Positions 16,317 through 24,855 are shown, numbered from the stretch's first letter. The stretch: 64,000 nt of DNA from Pseudonocardia sp. DSM 110487 (GCF_019468565.1 NZ_CP080521.1:5704001-5768000), one strand, 5' to 3'. The notes: generated by a model not told the origin, from the sequence alone. A program made the numbers and translations.

Positions 16317-17447
16317 TCAGCGGCCCGCGCCGGCGTCCACCCAGGTGCCGCCGCGGCGCTCGATCTCGGGCAGCGCCGCCTTCGCCTCGGCCACGAGCTC
16401 GGAGACGAACACGAGCACGACGTCCGGCTCGGCCGCGACGAGCTCCTCCGGCGGGATGATCGGGATGTCGGTACCGGGCATGCGCCGCTCCTGCTTGCCC
16501 GGCGAGGCGTCGGCGACACCGCGCAGGAGGCCCGCGTCGAGGTCGGCGAGGCGTAGCAGCGACACCGCACGTGAAGCCGCCGCGTACCCGTACACCCGCC
16601 GCCCCGCTGCCCGCTGCGCGACGAGCATCTCCCGCAGCGACCCGGCCGTGCGCCGCACCGAGTGCTGCAGGCCACCCACCTTGCCGGGCCGCAGCATGCC
16701 CGCGGCGAGCTCGGGCGCGACCACGGCGTCGACCGCGGCCGTGTCCACGGCTGGCGACTCGGACGTGCGGCCGGCCACCAGCGCGATCGTGCCCCCGTAG
16801 AGGGGGAACCGGCGGGCGGAGGTGACGGTGAACCCGGCCCGCCCCAGCATCCCGATCATGGCGGGGGTGGAGTAGTAGGCGTAGTGGCCCAGCCGCAGCG
16901 CGTTCCACTGCGCGCCGGCCACGATCGCGTGCAGCGAGTGGAACTGCACCACGAGACGGCCGCCCGGCCGCACCGCCGCGGTGCGCTCCAGCAGGGCCGT
17001 GTCCTGGTCACGCTCGTGCATCACCCCGAAGCAGCCGTCGATCACCAGGTCGGCGCCGGTGAATTCGCCGCCCTCGCGGGGCACCGCGGTGAAACCGTGC
17101 CCGGCCAGCAGGTCCAGCCACGTGCCGCCGTGCGGGCTGGGGAACTCGGCGGCGGTGCCGCCGTCCGGGAGTGCGCCCGCCGCCACGAGCTCGCGCACGG
17201 CGTCACCCCGCTGGGCGGTGAGCGCCGCGGGCTCGGCGCCCGCAACCTCCTCCGGAACGTCGGCGTCGTCGGCCAGCTGGGCCAGCCCGCAGCCCGCGCA
17301 CAGCCACATCCGCAGCGGGAACAGCTCGTCGGGGCCGGGATCGTCGATCTTCGGGAACAGTTCGGACGAGGGCTGCTCGCCGAGGTCGAGGACGATGTCT
17401 CCGTCGGTGCGGTGGCAGGAACGGCAGGCAGGGCTGGCGATCACCAT
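16317..17447 (-). CDS. Sugar C-methyltransferase-like protein with degenerate SAM site
   Basis: The 376-residue product has the three-part design of deoxysugar C-methyltransferases (NovU/TylCIII type): an N-terminal zinc-binding domain with C8-x2-C11 and C50-x2-C53, a central methyltransferase-like domain, and the C-terminal Methyltransf_14 type domain with KQERRMPGTDIPI and VFVSEL. In active relatives the central domain has a glycine-rich E-x-N-D-G motif. Here the equivalent region reads GGTWLDLLAGHGF with no such motif, though VQFHSLHAIVAGAQWN resembles the family active-site helix. It may be inactive or altered. The start is ATG 17447; an RmlC-like epimerase is divergent 115 bases away. 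Confidence 0.75.
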   Translation of the reverse strand: MVIASPACRSCHRTDGDIVLDLGEQPSSELFPKIDDPGPDELFPLRMWLCAGCGLAQLADDADVPEEVAGAEPAALTAQRGDAVRELVAAGALPDGGTAAEFPSPHGGTWLDLLAGHGFTAVPREGGEFTGADLVIDGCFGVMHERDQDTALLERTAAVRPGGRLVVQFHSLHAIVAGAQWNALRLGHYAYYSTPAMIGMLGRAGFTVTSARRFPLYGGTIALVAGRTSESPAVDTAAVDAVVAPELAAGMLRPGKVGGLQHSVRRTAGSLREMLVAQRAAGRRVYGYAAASRAVSLLRLADLDAGLLRGVADASPGKQERRMPGTDIPIIPPEELVAAEPDVVLVFVSELVAEAKAALPEIERRGGTWVDAGAGR

Positions 17448-17562
17448 CGGTCTCCCGGATCGGTCCGGCGCGGAAAAGGCACGGCTGTAAGGTCGGCCCG
17501 AAGGCCGGGGACGTCACCCAGGCACTTCGAACCGTGTCACGAACAACGCCGGTGGAGGCAGC

Positions 17563-18120
17563 ATGCACGTCCGCGAGACCGGGATCGCCGGCCTCCTGGT
17601 GTTCGAGCCGTCGCCGCACCGCGACGAACGCGGCTGGTTCAGCCGCACCTTCGACGCCGACGTGGCGCGAGGCGCTGGCGTGGACCCGCACGCGTTCCTG
17701 CAGGACTCCCAGTCGCGCACGGTACGCGCCGGGCTGCGCGGGCTCCACGGCCGGGTCGGGCGCGGCGAGGCGAAACTGGTGCGCTGCGCGCGGGGCGCCA
17801 TCTTCGACGTCGTCGTGGACGCGCGGGCCGACTCACCGACGCTGGGCCGCGTCGAGTCGTTCCGGCTCGACGACGAGAACATGACGAGCATCTACATCCC
17901 GCGCGGCTGCCTGCACGGCTTCCAGGCGCTCACCGAGGCCGACACCTGCTACCGCATCGACGCCCCACACGACCCCGCCGAGGACGTCACCGTCCGCTAC
18001 GACGACCCGGACCTCGCGATCGACTGGCCGCTGCCGGTGTCGGTGATGAGCGAGAAGGACAAGGCCGGGCGCTCGTGGACCGACCTCACCCGGATGCTGG
18101 ACGCCGCGGTCGGACGCTGA
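17563..18120 (+). CDS. rfbC: dTDP-4-dehydrorhamnose 3,5-epimerase family protein
   Basis: The 185-residue product belongs to the RmlC cupin family, which epimerises C3 and C5 (or C3 only) of dTDP-4-keto-6-deoxyhexoses. Seen here: the DERGWFSRTF start segment, RGLHGR with the catalytic-base His, KLVRCARGAIFDVVVDAR, SIYIPRGCLHGF and a late Y-x-DPDLAIDWP. GGAGGCAGC precedes ATG 17563. Canonical RmlC has LHYQ and a following Pro-rich loop; here LHGRVGRGEA is shorter, so 3-epimerase or another sugar specificity is possible. Next to the C-methyltransferase-like gene this suggests a branched deoxysugar. The symbol is given for the family. Confidence 0.8.
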   Translation: MHVRETGIAGLLVFEPSPHRDERGWFSRTFDADVARGAGVDPHAFLQDSQSRTVRAGLRGLHGRVGRGEAKLVRCARGAIFDVVVDARADSPTLGRVESFRLDDENMTSIYIPRGCLHGFQALTEADTCYRIDAPHDPAEDVTVRYDDPDLAIDWPLPVSVMSEKDKAGRSWTDLTRMLDAAVGR

Positions 18121-18122
18121 CC

Positions 18123-18871
18123 GTGCGCGCCGCGGCGGGCCGCCCCGCGAGGTGGCGGTGGGCGGCGGCGTCCCTGTTCGTGGTCGTCGGCGCCCTCGCG
18201 GTCCTCGTGTTCCACGGGATCGTCTGGCCCAACCGCATCTTCGCCGCCGGGTACGAGGTGAAGGGTGTCGACGTCGCCCACTACCAGGGCGAGATCGACT
18301 GGGAGAAGCTCGCGAGCCAGAGCATCGACTTCGCGTGGATCAAGGCGACCGAGGGCTCGTCCACGTCGATCCGCGGTTCACGGAGAACTGGCGGCGCGCG
18401 GGAGAGGCCGGGCTGCTCGTCGGCGCGTACCACTTCATGAACTTCGAGAGTTCCGGCAGCACCCAGGCCGAGCAGCTCGCCACGCACGTGCCGGCCACGC
18501 CCGGAACCCTCCCGCCGGTCATCGACCTCGAGTTCTACGGGTCTCACGTCGCCGATCCACCGGCGCCGGAGCAGGTCCGCGGCATCCTCGACGACCTCGA
18601 TGCCGGCATCGCGAGGCACTACGGCACGAGCCCCGTCCTCTACGTCACCGGGGAGGCGTACGACCGCTACGTCGCGGGGCGGTATCCCCAGCTGAAGATC
18701 TGGATCCGGTCGATCGCCCTGCCGCCGAGCCTGTCGGACGGGCGCGACTGGACGTTCTGGCAGTACTCCCCTCGCGACCGGCTCGACGGGTACGACGGCA
18801 TCGAGCCCTACATCGACATGAACGCCTTCGCGGGCACCCGCGCGGAACTGGAGTCGATGACGCTTCGCTAG
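18123..18871 (+). pseudogene. GH25 lysozyme-like hydrolase with a one-base frameshift
   Basis: GTG 18123 opens a membrane-anchored protein (hydrophobic helix near 14-34) with GH25 motifs: VDVAHYQGEIDWEKL and FAWIKATEGS. Around 18358-18363 the frame is lost. The second frame resumes at once with VDPRFTENWRRAG, then YHFMNF, the catalytic-site pattern PPVIDLEF, YVTGEAYD and WTFWQYSP. The total is 749 bases, one short of 250 codons, so a single base appears to be missing in the run TCGTCCACG. A whole GH25 domain is otherwise present; these enzymes cut peptidoglycan between MurNAc and GlcNAc. It follows the epimerase gene by two bases. Confidence 0.82.
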
Positions 18872-18957
18872 TGGTCTCGACTAGTCCTACAGCCGGATTT
18901 GTGATCATGGCTGTTCGGCGCTGCTGCTGGGTCCCGTTCGGTGGTGGCCGCGCCCAT

Positions 18958-19019
18958 GATCCGAGATATCGGGTCGCTATGGCTGTGGCGATAACCATGA
19001 GCACCCGCTACTTGTGATC
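18958..19019. repeat. Dispersed palindromic repeat, copy A
   Basis: An imperfect inverted repeat of 62 bases bounded by GATC at both ends. The left half reads GATCCGAGATATCGGGT and the right half complements it through CATGAGCACCCGCTA. Related copies lie at 19031, 42215 and 54218. It is intergenic. Confidence 0.65.
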
Positions 19020-19030
19020 TTCGCGTCCAT

Positions 19031-19092
19031 GATCTGAAGTTTCGGGTGCTCATGGTCGTGAGAGCAGCCATAGGCACCCGATAGTTCGGATC
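19031..19092. repeat. Dispersed palindromic repeat, copy B
   Basis: Same design and length as copy A: TTTCGGGTGCTCATGGTCG pairs imperfectly with CAGCCATAGGCACCCGATA, with flanking GATCTGAA and TTCGGATC. It lies 11 bases after copy A. RNA from this pair would form two adjacent hairpins. Confidence 0.7.
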
Positions 19093-19261
19093 TTGCCCGC
19101 CGCCGGTCCGGGCGCCTGGCGGTCGGGGTGCGATCGGGTCGGTCCATCGGGGTCGGTCTGGTCGGGCATCTGCCGGTGGGCGCGCCGTTCCCGGCCGTGG
19201 CCGCCCGGCGCCCGCCTCGTGGTCCGGGCTTCGCGTGGGTGTCCGCCGGCTGCCTCGCACT

Positions 19262-19741
19262 CCTTCGCTTTGCGGGTGGCTGGGTTGGGTGCACTACCGA
19301 TTAGTGGGGTTGTGTGGGCGGCCGTCCCCGACGCGGGCACAGGCCCGTTTCGACGAGACCGTCCTGCCGGGTGCCACGCGACTGGCTGTGGTCCCGACCC
19401 TCCACACCCCTGCCCCTCCCCTGGATGATCACGGCCAGACCACCCCACGGACAGGGCCCCACGCACAGATCCATGATCAGCAGGAATGGGACACCAACTG
19501 CAGGGGTCTCTCCCCGGTCAGAACACACCGGCTGCCGGGGTGCAGCCCAGGTCCCGATTTCGCTGATCACACCCCAGATTCCAGGGGTGGCCAGGGGGCG
19601 AGGACGGGACCACAGCCAGATGCGTTGCACCCAAATCGCGGTGGTCTCGTCGAGGACGGGCGTGCCCCCGCGTCGGGGACGGCCGCCCACACAACCCCAC
19701 TAATCGGTAGTGCACCCAACCCGGCCACCCGCAAGGCGAAG
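19262..19741. repeat. Long inverted repeat pair (~135 bp arms)
   Basis: The left arm spans about 19262-19396 and the right arm about 19605-19741, separated by ~208 bases. The central 56 bases (19282-19337 and 19667-19722) are perfect complements; flanking parts match less well. No convincing gene is seen in the arms or spacer, only low-complexity frames. Such a pair may be the relic of an element or two inverted copies of a dispersed sequence. Confidence 0.75.
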
Positions 19742-20162
19742 GGAGTTGAGGTGAACCGGTGAGAACACGCCGGCAGCCCTCGGCTGGTGGGTGAGGCCAG
19801 GGGGCTATCCGGTGCCGGGTACGGCGCGCCCATGAAAGCGTCCGGCACCCGGCCGCACCCCCAGGGGAGGCGTTCCGCGGAACGCACCCGCGACCCAGGC
19901 GCTGATCAGCGGCTCGGCGCGAAACCCGACACCTCGCGTCGGGAAAGGCGCCAAGCCTGATGATCACAGACTCGCCGACCGGCCCGACCCGGACCGTGTG
20001 TGGCCCGGCGCGCTCGTTCTCAGGCGGCGCGCCCGGTCGACGGGGTGTCTGACCTGCGACGGGCTGCGTCGACCGACACGGGTTGCGCCGGCAGCTCCGC
20101 CGTACCGAGATGCGGCTCGAGCCCTGCGATCAGAGGAATGATCACGAAGTCCGGCTGCAGTA
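19742..20162. other. Non-coding stretch without a convincing gene
   Basis: About 420 bases between the long inverted repeat and the transposase remnant. Frames are open only because of high GC and have low-complexity Arg/Pro/Ala content. A ~46-codon minus-strand frame near 20020-20160 (with LQPDFVIIPLIAGLEPHL) looks protein-like but has no start or partner, so it may be a relic. No RNA gene was recognised. Confidence 0.4.
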
Positions 20163-20295
20163 CTAGGCCGTGCCCTGTAGGCCAGTGCGCAGCCACAACA
20201 CGATTGAGGCGATGATGATCTCGGCGCGGTAGTAGGCGGCGCGTTTGGCGTAGCGGGTGGCCAGGTCCCGGAACTTCTTGAGCCGGTCGGGCCTT
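20163..20295 (-). pseudogene. C-terminal remnant of an IS5-type transposase
   Basis: The minus strand encodes about 40 residues ending at TAG (20165-20163). Key pieces are RLKKFRDLATRYAKRAAYYR and IIASIVLWLR. The R-F-x-x-LATRY-x-K and I-x-LWLR patterns are typical of the last helix of IS5-superfamily DDE transposases. No upstream transposase sequence or terminal repeats are seen beyond ~20297, so only the 3' end survives. It supports past transposition in this gene-poor zone. Confidence 0.75.
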
Positions 20296-20304
20296 GACAC
20301 GGGG

Positions 20305-20855
20305 TCATGGCACGGTCAGATCCAGCAGTACGGCAACGGTCCGCAGTTGCTCCCTTCCTGGCGTGAACGGCTCTCTGCCATCGCCGAATATCAGCGATTT
20401 CGCGGCTCGAGCGACGTCGAAGACGGTGAGGGTTCCCGGGACCGACTCGAGTGTGTCCGGGCCGGCGAGCCGCTGGTACTCGGTCGCCAACCGGATGCGT
20501 TGGACGGTCCCTGTGACCCTCGGGGCGGCTTCGTGCACGGTGCCCACGAGGCTGCCCCGCACAACCGCGCGGCCGGGCTCCGGCGGCGGGCCGTTGCGCA
20601 CGCACCATTGCGCGGATACCGCGCGTCGAGCAGCCACGTCGAGCAGCCGCGGTGCTCCACCTGCCATGCACGATCGCGGTCGAACTGCTCCAGCGACCCG
20701 GCCGATCGGCTGCTGAACGTCAGGGCCCAGCTCGCGAGCTCGCCCACGACAGGGATGGGCGCGCAGCAATCGATCTCCCACAACGGGAGGGACACCTCGA
20801 TGTGGTTGCGGCCATTCAGGGTGGTAGGTGTCAGTTCGGTGAACTGGTGCGGCAT
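20305..20855 (-). pseudogene. Unknown ~183-residue protein gene with a one-base frameshift
   Basis: From ATG 20855 the minus strand reads protein-like for ~85 residues (MPHQFTELTPTTLNGRNHIE ... DRAWQVEHRG, STWLLDARYPRNG). Near 20605-20620 this frame degenerates, while a second frame becomes protein-like (RNGPPPEPGRAVVRGSLVGT ... RIRLATEYQRLAGPDTLESV) and ends at 20305 with TVAVLLDLTVP. The combined length is one base short of 184 codons, so a single-base deletion joins them. No family recognised; mixed alpha/beta, soluble, no signal peptide. It is flanked by a transposase remnant. Confidence 0.55.
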
Positions 20856-20977
20856 CTGCACGGCCCGCGCACTCGGAAACGTCCGGAGCGCGAAGGCCCC
20901 GGGCGCGGGCTACCCGTACCTACGACGCTAACCGATCCGACCTCGCGTGTGCACAGCCCACGTCCACCGACGAGCCG

Positions 20978-22156
20978 TCAGCCGGTGCGGGTCGCGTCGC
21001 CGATGCGGATGATCGCGCTCGCCTGCACCGCCACAGCGGCGAGCAGCACCGCGATCGCCGCGGTGTAACCGGCGGTCAGGTCGATCAGCACGCCCATGAC
21101 GAACGGCCCGATACCGGCGACGGTGTAGCCGACGCCGAGGGCCATCCCGCTCGTGGCAGCGCTCGCCGCGGCATCAGGGGTGCGCCAAGCGATCACAGTG
21201 AGCCCGAGCGCGAAGTTGGCGCCGCCGATTCCGAGCAGCGCCGCCCACAGCCACGGCCCGACGATCGGCGCCAGCGGTGCGAGCAACAGGCCGAGCGTGC
21301 CGATCGCGGTGCTGGCGGACGCGACGCCCGACCAGAACCGCCAGCGCCCGGTGCGCTCGGCCAGCGCCGGAATCGCCAGTGCGCCCGGCACCTGCGCGGC
21401 GGCCCACACGCCCAGCACCAACCCCGCGTCGCGCGGGCTCCAGCCCTGGCTCGTGAGGTAGGGGGCGAGCCACGTCATCCAGCCGTAGACGAGCAGCGAG
21501 GCCGTGGACTGGTGGGCCGCGGCGAGCCGGGCGAAGCGGTCGCGCCACGGAAGGCGGGTGCGCTCGGCAGGCGCGGGAGGCTCGACCGCGCGAGCCACCG
21601 GAACCCACGCCGCGATGGCGAGCACCGCAGGCACCGCCCATACGGCCAGCGCGAGTGACCACCCACCGACCGCCGTGGCGAGCGGGACCGCGACCACGCT
21701 CGCCACGGTGGAGGGGATCACCATCGCGACGACGTACGCGCCGGTGACCGCCCCGGCATGGTCTGCGAGGTGCTCCTTCACCACGCCGGTGAGCAGCACG
21801 CCCGCCACGCCGATGCCGAAACCGATCAGGAGGCTTCCGGCCACCAGCGGCACGGCGTCGGGCTCACCGCGCACGAGGCTGCCGAGCGCCACCAGCCCGA
21901 CCGCCCCGACGAGCGCGCGCTCCGCTCCCCCGCGCCGCGCGACCGCAGGGCCCGCGAGCGAGCCGACCGCCATCATGAGCACCGCTCCGGTCTGCACGAA
22001 CCCCGCCGTACCCGCGGAGAAGCCGAGATCGGCGCGGACGGCGTCGATGAGGGGCGGGTATCCGGCCAGTGCGGTGCGCAGGTTCAGCGCCAGTGCCAGC
22101 AGCCCGACCAGCACCACACCGGGACGGACCCGTACAGGGGTGTAGGATCGGTTCAT
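20978..22156 (-). CDS. CynX/NimT-type MFS transporter
   Basis: The 392-residue product has 12 hydrophobic segments. The start VVLVGLLALALNLRTALAGYPPLID (NLR-x-x-x-x-x-x-P-P-L) is the hallmark of the cyanate/nitroimidazole transporter group, as are the short loops. Members include E. coli CynX and NimT; substrates are mostly unproven small anions or drugs. The ATG 22156 lies 30 bases from a divergent CGNR-type regulator gene, so this permease is probably its target. Confidence 0.85.
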   Translation of the reverse strand: MNRSYTPVRVRPGVVLVGLLALALNLRTALAGYPPLIDAVRADLGFSAGTAGFVQTGAVLMMAVGSLAGPAVARRGGAERALVGAVGLVALGSLVRGEPDAVPLVAGSLLIGFGIGVAGVLLTGVVKEHLADHAGAVTGAYVVAMVIPSTVASVVAVPLATAVGGWSLALAVWAVPAVLAIAAWVPVARAVEPPAPAERTRLPWRDRFARLAAAHQSTASLLVYGWMTWLAPYLTSQGWSPRDAGLVLGVWAAAQVPGALAIPALAERTGRWRFWSGVASASTAIGTLGLLLAPLAPIVGPWLWAALLGIGGANFALGLTVIAWRTPDAAASAATSGMALGVGYTVAGIGPFVMGVLIDLTAGYTAAIAVLLAAVAVQASAIIRIGDATRTG

Positions 22157-22159
22157 CCA

Positions 22160-22183
22160 TTACACGATAGGGGAGGCTTGTAA
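22160..22183. promoter_or_regulatory. Candidate operator between permease and CGNR regulator
   Basis: TTACA (22160-22164) and TGTAA (22179-22183) form a short inverted repeat with 14 bases between, in the 30-base gap of the divergent pair. The arms are short, so this is a suggestion only. Confidence 0.35.
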
Positions 22184-22186
22184 GGG

Positions 22187-22747
22187 ATGCAAGTCCAACT
22201 AGACGATTACCGGGCGGGTGCCATGTTGACGACCGACCTCGTCAACACGGCCCCAGAGGTCATGCTGAGCACCGGCGACACCCTCCCCGACCCGGATGCG
22301 CTCGCCCGCTTCCTCGCCGACCACGACCTGCACCCGGGCACCCCCACCGCCGCCGACCTCGCCGCCGTGCGCGACCTGCGGCAGGCGCTGCGCGCACTGC
22401 TGGAGGAACCCGACCCGACGCGCGCCGCCGCGCTCACCACAGCGGCCGGCGGCCTGGAGCTACGCCCGGACCCCGACGGCCACTGGCAGTGGCAGGTCCG
22501 CGCCCGACCCGGGGCGGCGCTGGCCGACGTGCTCGCCCTACTCGCAGGCACGGCGCTGCTCGGTGTGCTCCGTGCGCTGGGGCCCGACCGGTTCCGCCAC
22601 TGCGCCGCCCCGACCTGCGACGGCATGTTCGTCGACACCAGCCGCGCCGGCCGCCGCCGCTACTGCGTGCCGGAGGTGTGCGGCAACCGCGTCAACGTCG
22701 CCGCCCACCGCGCCCGCCGCCGGGCCGGAACCCCGGTGGTCGAGTAG
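22187..22747 (+). CDS. ABATE / CGNR zinc finger transcriptional regulator
   Basis: The 186-residue product combines an N-terminal ABATE-type stress-sensing region (LTTDLVNT near 14-21, helical to ~130) with a C-terminal CGNR zinc finger. The four zinc ligands C139, C144, C160 and C165 are present, and CGNRVN begins at 165, followed by basic AAHRARRR. Proteins of this class are actinobacterial DNA-binding regulators encoded beside transporters or metabolic genes. ATG 22187 has GGGGAGG upstream. Control of the divergent CynX/NimT-type permease is the likely role. Confidence 0.88.
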   Translation: MQVQLDDYRAGAMLTTDLVNTAPEVMLSTGDTLPDPDALARFLADHDLHPGTPTAADLAAVRDLRQALRALLEEPDPTRAAALTTAAGGLELRPDPDGHWQWQVRARPGAALADVLALLAGTALLGVLRALGPDRFRHCAAPTCDGMFVDTSRAGRRRYCVPEVCGNRVNVAAHRARRRAGTPVVE

Positions 22748-22786
22748 GGCCGGCCCCGGGGGGCCGGCGCTACTCGACCACCGGGG

Positions 22787-24028
22787 TCAGGACGGCACCG
22801 CGGAGCCGGCGGCCAGCGGGTCCACGGATGGCGGCCGGGGCGTCCGCTCGGTGACCCCGGCCCCGCGCATCGGGAGCCAGAGCACGAACGTGGCGCCCTC
22901 GCCCGGCGCGCTGTGGACGGCGACGGTGCCGCCGTGGCTCTCCACGACCTGCCGGACGATCGCGAGCCCGAGGCCGGTGCCCCGGTCACGACGGCGGGTG
23001 CCGTCCGGCCCTCGCCAGAACCGGTCGAACACCCGCTCCTGGTGCTCGACTGAGATGCCGGGGCCGTGGTCGCGCACAGCCAGCCAGGCCCAGCCGCCGT
23101 GGCGGCCGGTGGCGAGCACGATCTCCTCCCCCTGCGGGGACACCCGCACGGCGTTGGACAGCAGGTTGTCCACGGCCCGGCGCAGCGCCTCGGCGTCGCC
23201 GATCACGCCGAGGCCCGGCGTGGGGCGGCGTTCCACGCGGAGGCCGTCGCTGTCGGCGAGCAGCGCGAACGCGTCGGCCGCCTCGTCGGCGACCTGCCCG
23301 AGGTCGACGTCGGCGTCGGTGAACGCGGGCGCCGCCCTGCGGGCCGCCGCGAGCAGGTCCTCGATGAGGCTGCCCATCCGCTGGGTCGCCCGCGCCGTGA
23401 CGGTGCTGGCCCGCTGCCGCTCGGCCGTGTCGACGTCGTCACGGGACAGCACGGCGTCGAGGTTGATCTGGATGATGGCCAGTGGGTTGCGCAGCTCGTG
23501 GGAGGCGTCGTCGATCATCTGGCGCTGCGCGGCGAACGCACGGTCCAGCCTGCTGAGCATGTCGTCGACGGTGTCGGCGAGGTCGCGCAGCTCGTCGCGC
23601 GGGCCGTCAAGGGCGATGCGCCGGGAGAGATCGGTGGCGCTGATCTCCCTCGCCGCCGCCGTGACCCGCTTGACCGGGCGCAGCACTCGCCCGGAGAGCC
23701 ACCAGCCCACCCCGAAGCTCGCGATCAGCAATCCGCCGAGCGCCCCGGCGGAGGCGTCGCGCATGAGCTCGAGCGCCTTGTGGTTGACCGCCTCCTGCAC
23801 GCTGGCGAGGTCGGCGGCCTGGAACTGCTCGCCGTCCTTCAGCACGAGCTCTCCGCCAACCTCCTTCACCTTCTGGACGGTGATCGGGTTGAGCGGCGCG
23901 GCGTCGACGCTCTGCGACACCACCGCGTAGACGGCGACGAGCACGAGCGCGGCCAGCGCGAACAGCACGAGCGAGTAGGTGGCGGCGAGCCGGAACCGGA
24001 TCGTCTGCGCCCAGGCGGGGCGTCTCAT
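22787..24028 (-). CDS. Two-component sensor histidine kinase
   Basis: The 413-residue product has two membrane helices (about 14-38 and 94-112) around a short outside loop, a HAMP domain (~113-165), the phospho-acceptor His177 in DDASHELRNPLA, and an ATPase domain with the N box (DNLLSNAVR), GPGIS and GTGLGLAIV. It senses an unknown outside signal and phosphorylates the OmpR-type regulator encoded just upstream, with which it overlaps by four bases. The short ~55-residue sensor loop suggests a membrane or lipid-related signal, by inference. Confidence 0.92.
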   Translation of the reverse strand: MRRPAWAQTIRFRLAATYSLVLFALAALVLVAVYAVVSQSVDAAPLNPITVQKVKEVGGELVLKDGEQFQAADLASVQEAVNHKALELMRDASAGALGGLLIASFGVGWWLSGRVLRPVKRVTAAAREISATDLSRRIALDGPRDELRDLADTVDDMLSRLDRAFAAQRQMIDDASHELRNPLAIIQINLDAVLSRDDVDTAERQRASTVTARATQRMGSLIEDLLAAARRAAPAFTDADVDLGQVADEAADAFALLADSDGLRVERRPTPGLGVIGDAEALRRAVDNLLSNAVRVSPQGEEIVLATGRHGGWAWLAVRDHGPGISVEHQERVFDRFWRGPDGTRRRDRGTGLGLAIVRQVVESHGGTVAVHSAPGEGATFVLWLPMRGAGVTERTPRPPSVDPLAAGSAVPS

Positions 24029-24717
24029 CCGATCTCCCGCAGCCGGTACCCGCGCCCGATCACGGTCTCGATCAGCGGTTGCTCGCCGTCGCCGGTGAGC
24101 TTGCGCCGCAGCGTGCCGACGGTGACGCGCACGGTCTGGGTGAACGGGTCGGTGTTCTCGTCCCAGACGTGTTCGAGCAGCTCCTCGGCCGACACGACGT
24201 GCCCCGGCCGGTGCATCAGGTAGCGCAGCACGGCGAACTCCTTGCGGGTGAGCGGCAGCTCGCGGTCGCCGCGGGTGGCGGTGCTGCGCCCGTCGTCGAG
24301 GGACAGGTCGCCGACGGTGAGGATGGCCGTGCCGCCGCCGTTGTCGCGGCGCAGGAGGGCCCGCGCCCGCGCCAACAGCTCGGCGAGGGCGAACGGCTTC
24401 ACGAGGTAGTCGTCGGCGCCCTCGTCGAGCCCACGAACCCGGTCGGTGAGCTCGCCGCGGGCGGTGAGCATGAGGATCCGGAGCTCGGGGCCGCTCGGTC
24501 CGGCGATGCTGCCGTCGCGCACCCCACGGCAGAGCGTGAAGCCGTCGATGTCGGGCAGGTTGAGGTCGAGCACGAGCAGGTCATAGGCGTTCACCCCGAG
24601 CTTTGCTGCGGCGTCCGCGCCGGTGAGCGCGATGTCCACCGCGTAGCCGGCCCGGCCGAGCCCCACCCGCAACGCGCTCGCCAGATCCTGCGCGTCCTCG
24701 ATCACCAGCAGCCGCAT
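24025..24717 (-). CDS. OmpR-family response regulator
   Basis: The 230-residue product has a receiver domain with the acidic pair E7-D8, phospho-acceptor Asp51 in LLVLDLNLPDIDG, MLTAR with the conserved Thr, and KPF with the conserved Lys. The C-terminal winged helix (~135-228) has ELPLTRKEFAVLRYLM, VSAEELLEHVWDE and TLRRKL with VIGRGYRL. The start ATG 24717 opens directly with MRLLVIEDA. It pairs with the kinase gene downstream and is divergent from the secreted peptide-MoxR-DUF58-VWA operon 212 bases away, a plausible target. Confidence 0.92.
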   Translation of the reverse strand: MRLLVIEDAQDLASALRVGLGRAGYAVDIALTGADAAAKLGVNAYDLLVLDLNLPDIDGFTLCRGVRDGSIAGPSGPELRILMLTARGELTDRVRGLDEGADDYLVKPFALAELLARARALLRRDNGGGTAILTVGDLSLDDGRSTATRGDRELPLTRKEFAVLRYLMHRPGHVVSAEELLEHVWDENTDPFTQTVRVTVGTLRRKLTGDGEQPLIETVIGRGYRLREIG

Positions 24718-24855
24718 GACCGTGACGGTAGCGAGTTCCCCCGGTGCGCAGACCCGCCCTTTTCGGTCGGCTTTCGCTCCGGCTTCCCGGCGTTTTCGCC
24801 CCGGCTTGCTCTCCTGGTACCCAGCCGGTGGGTCGCCCCTCACCACCGGTACCCG

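Noticed and set aside
18340..18380. Programmed frameshift in the GH25 gene
   Set aside because: There is no slippery heptamer or downstream structure at the junction, and GH25 proteins are not known to use one. A missing base is simpler.
19262..19741. Complete insertion sequence bounded by the long inverted repeat
   Set aside because: The 208-base spacer has no transposase frame, and arms of 135 bp with a perfect inner core do not look like IS ends.
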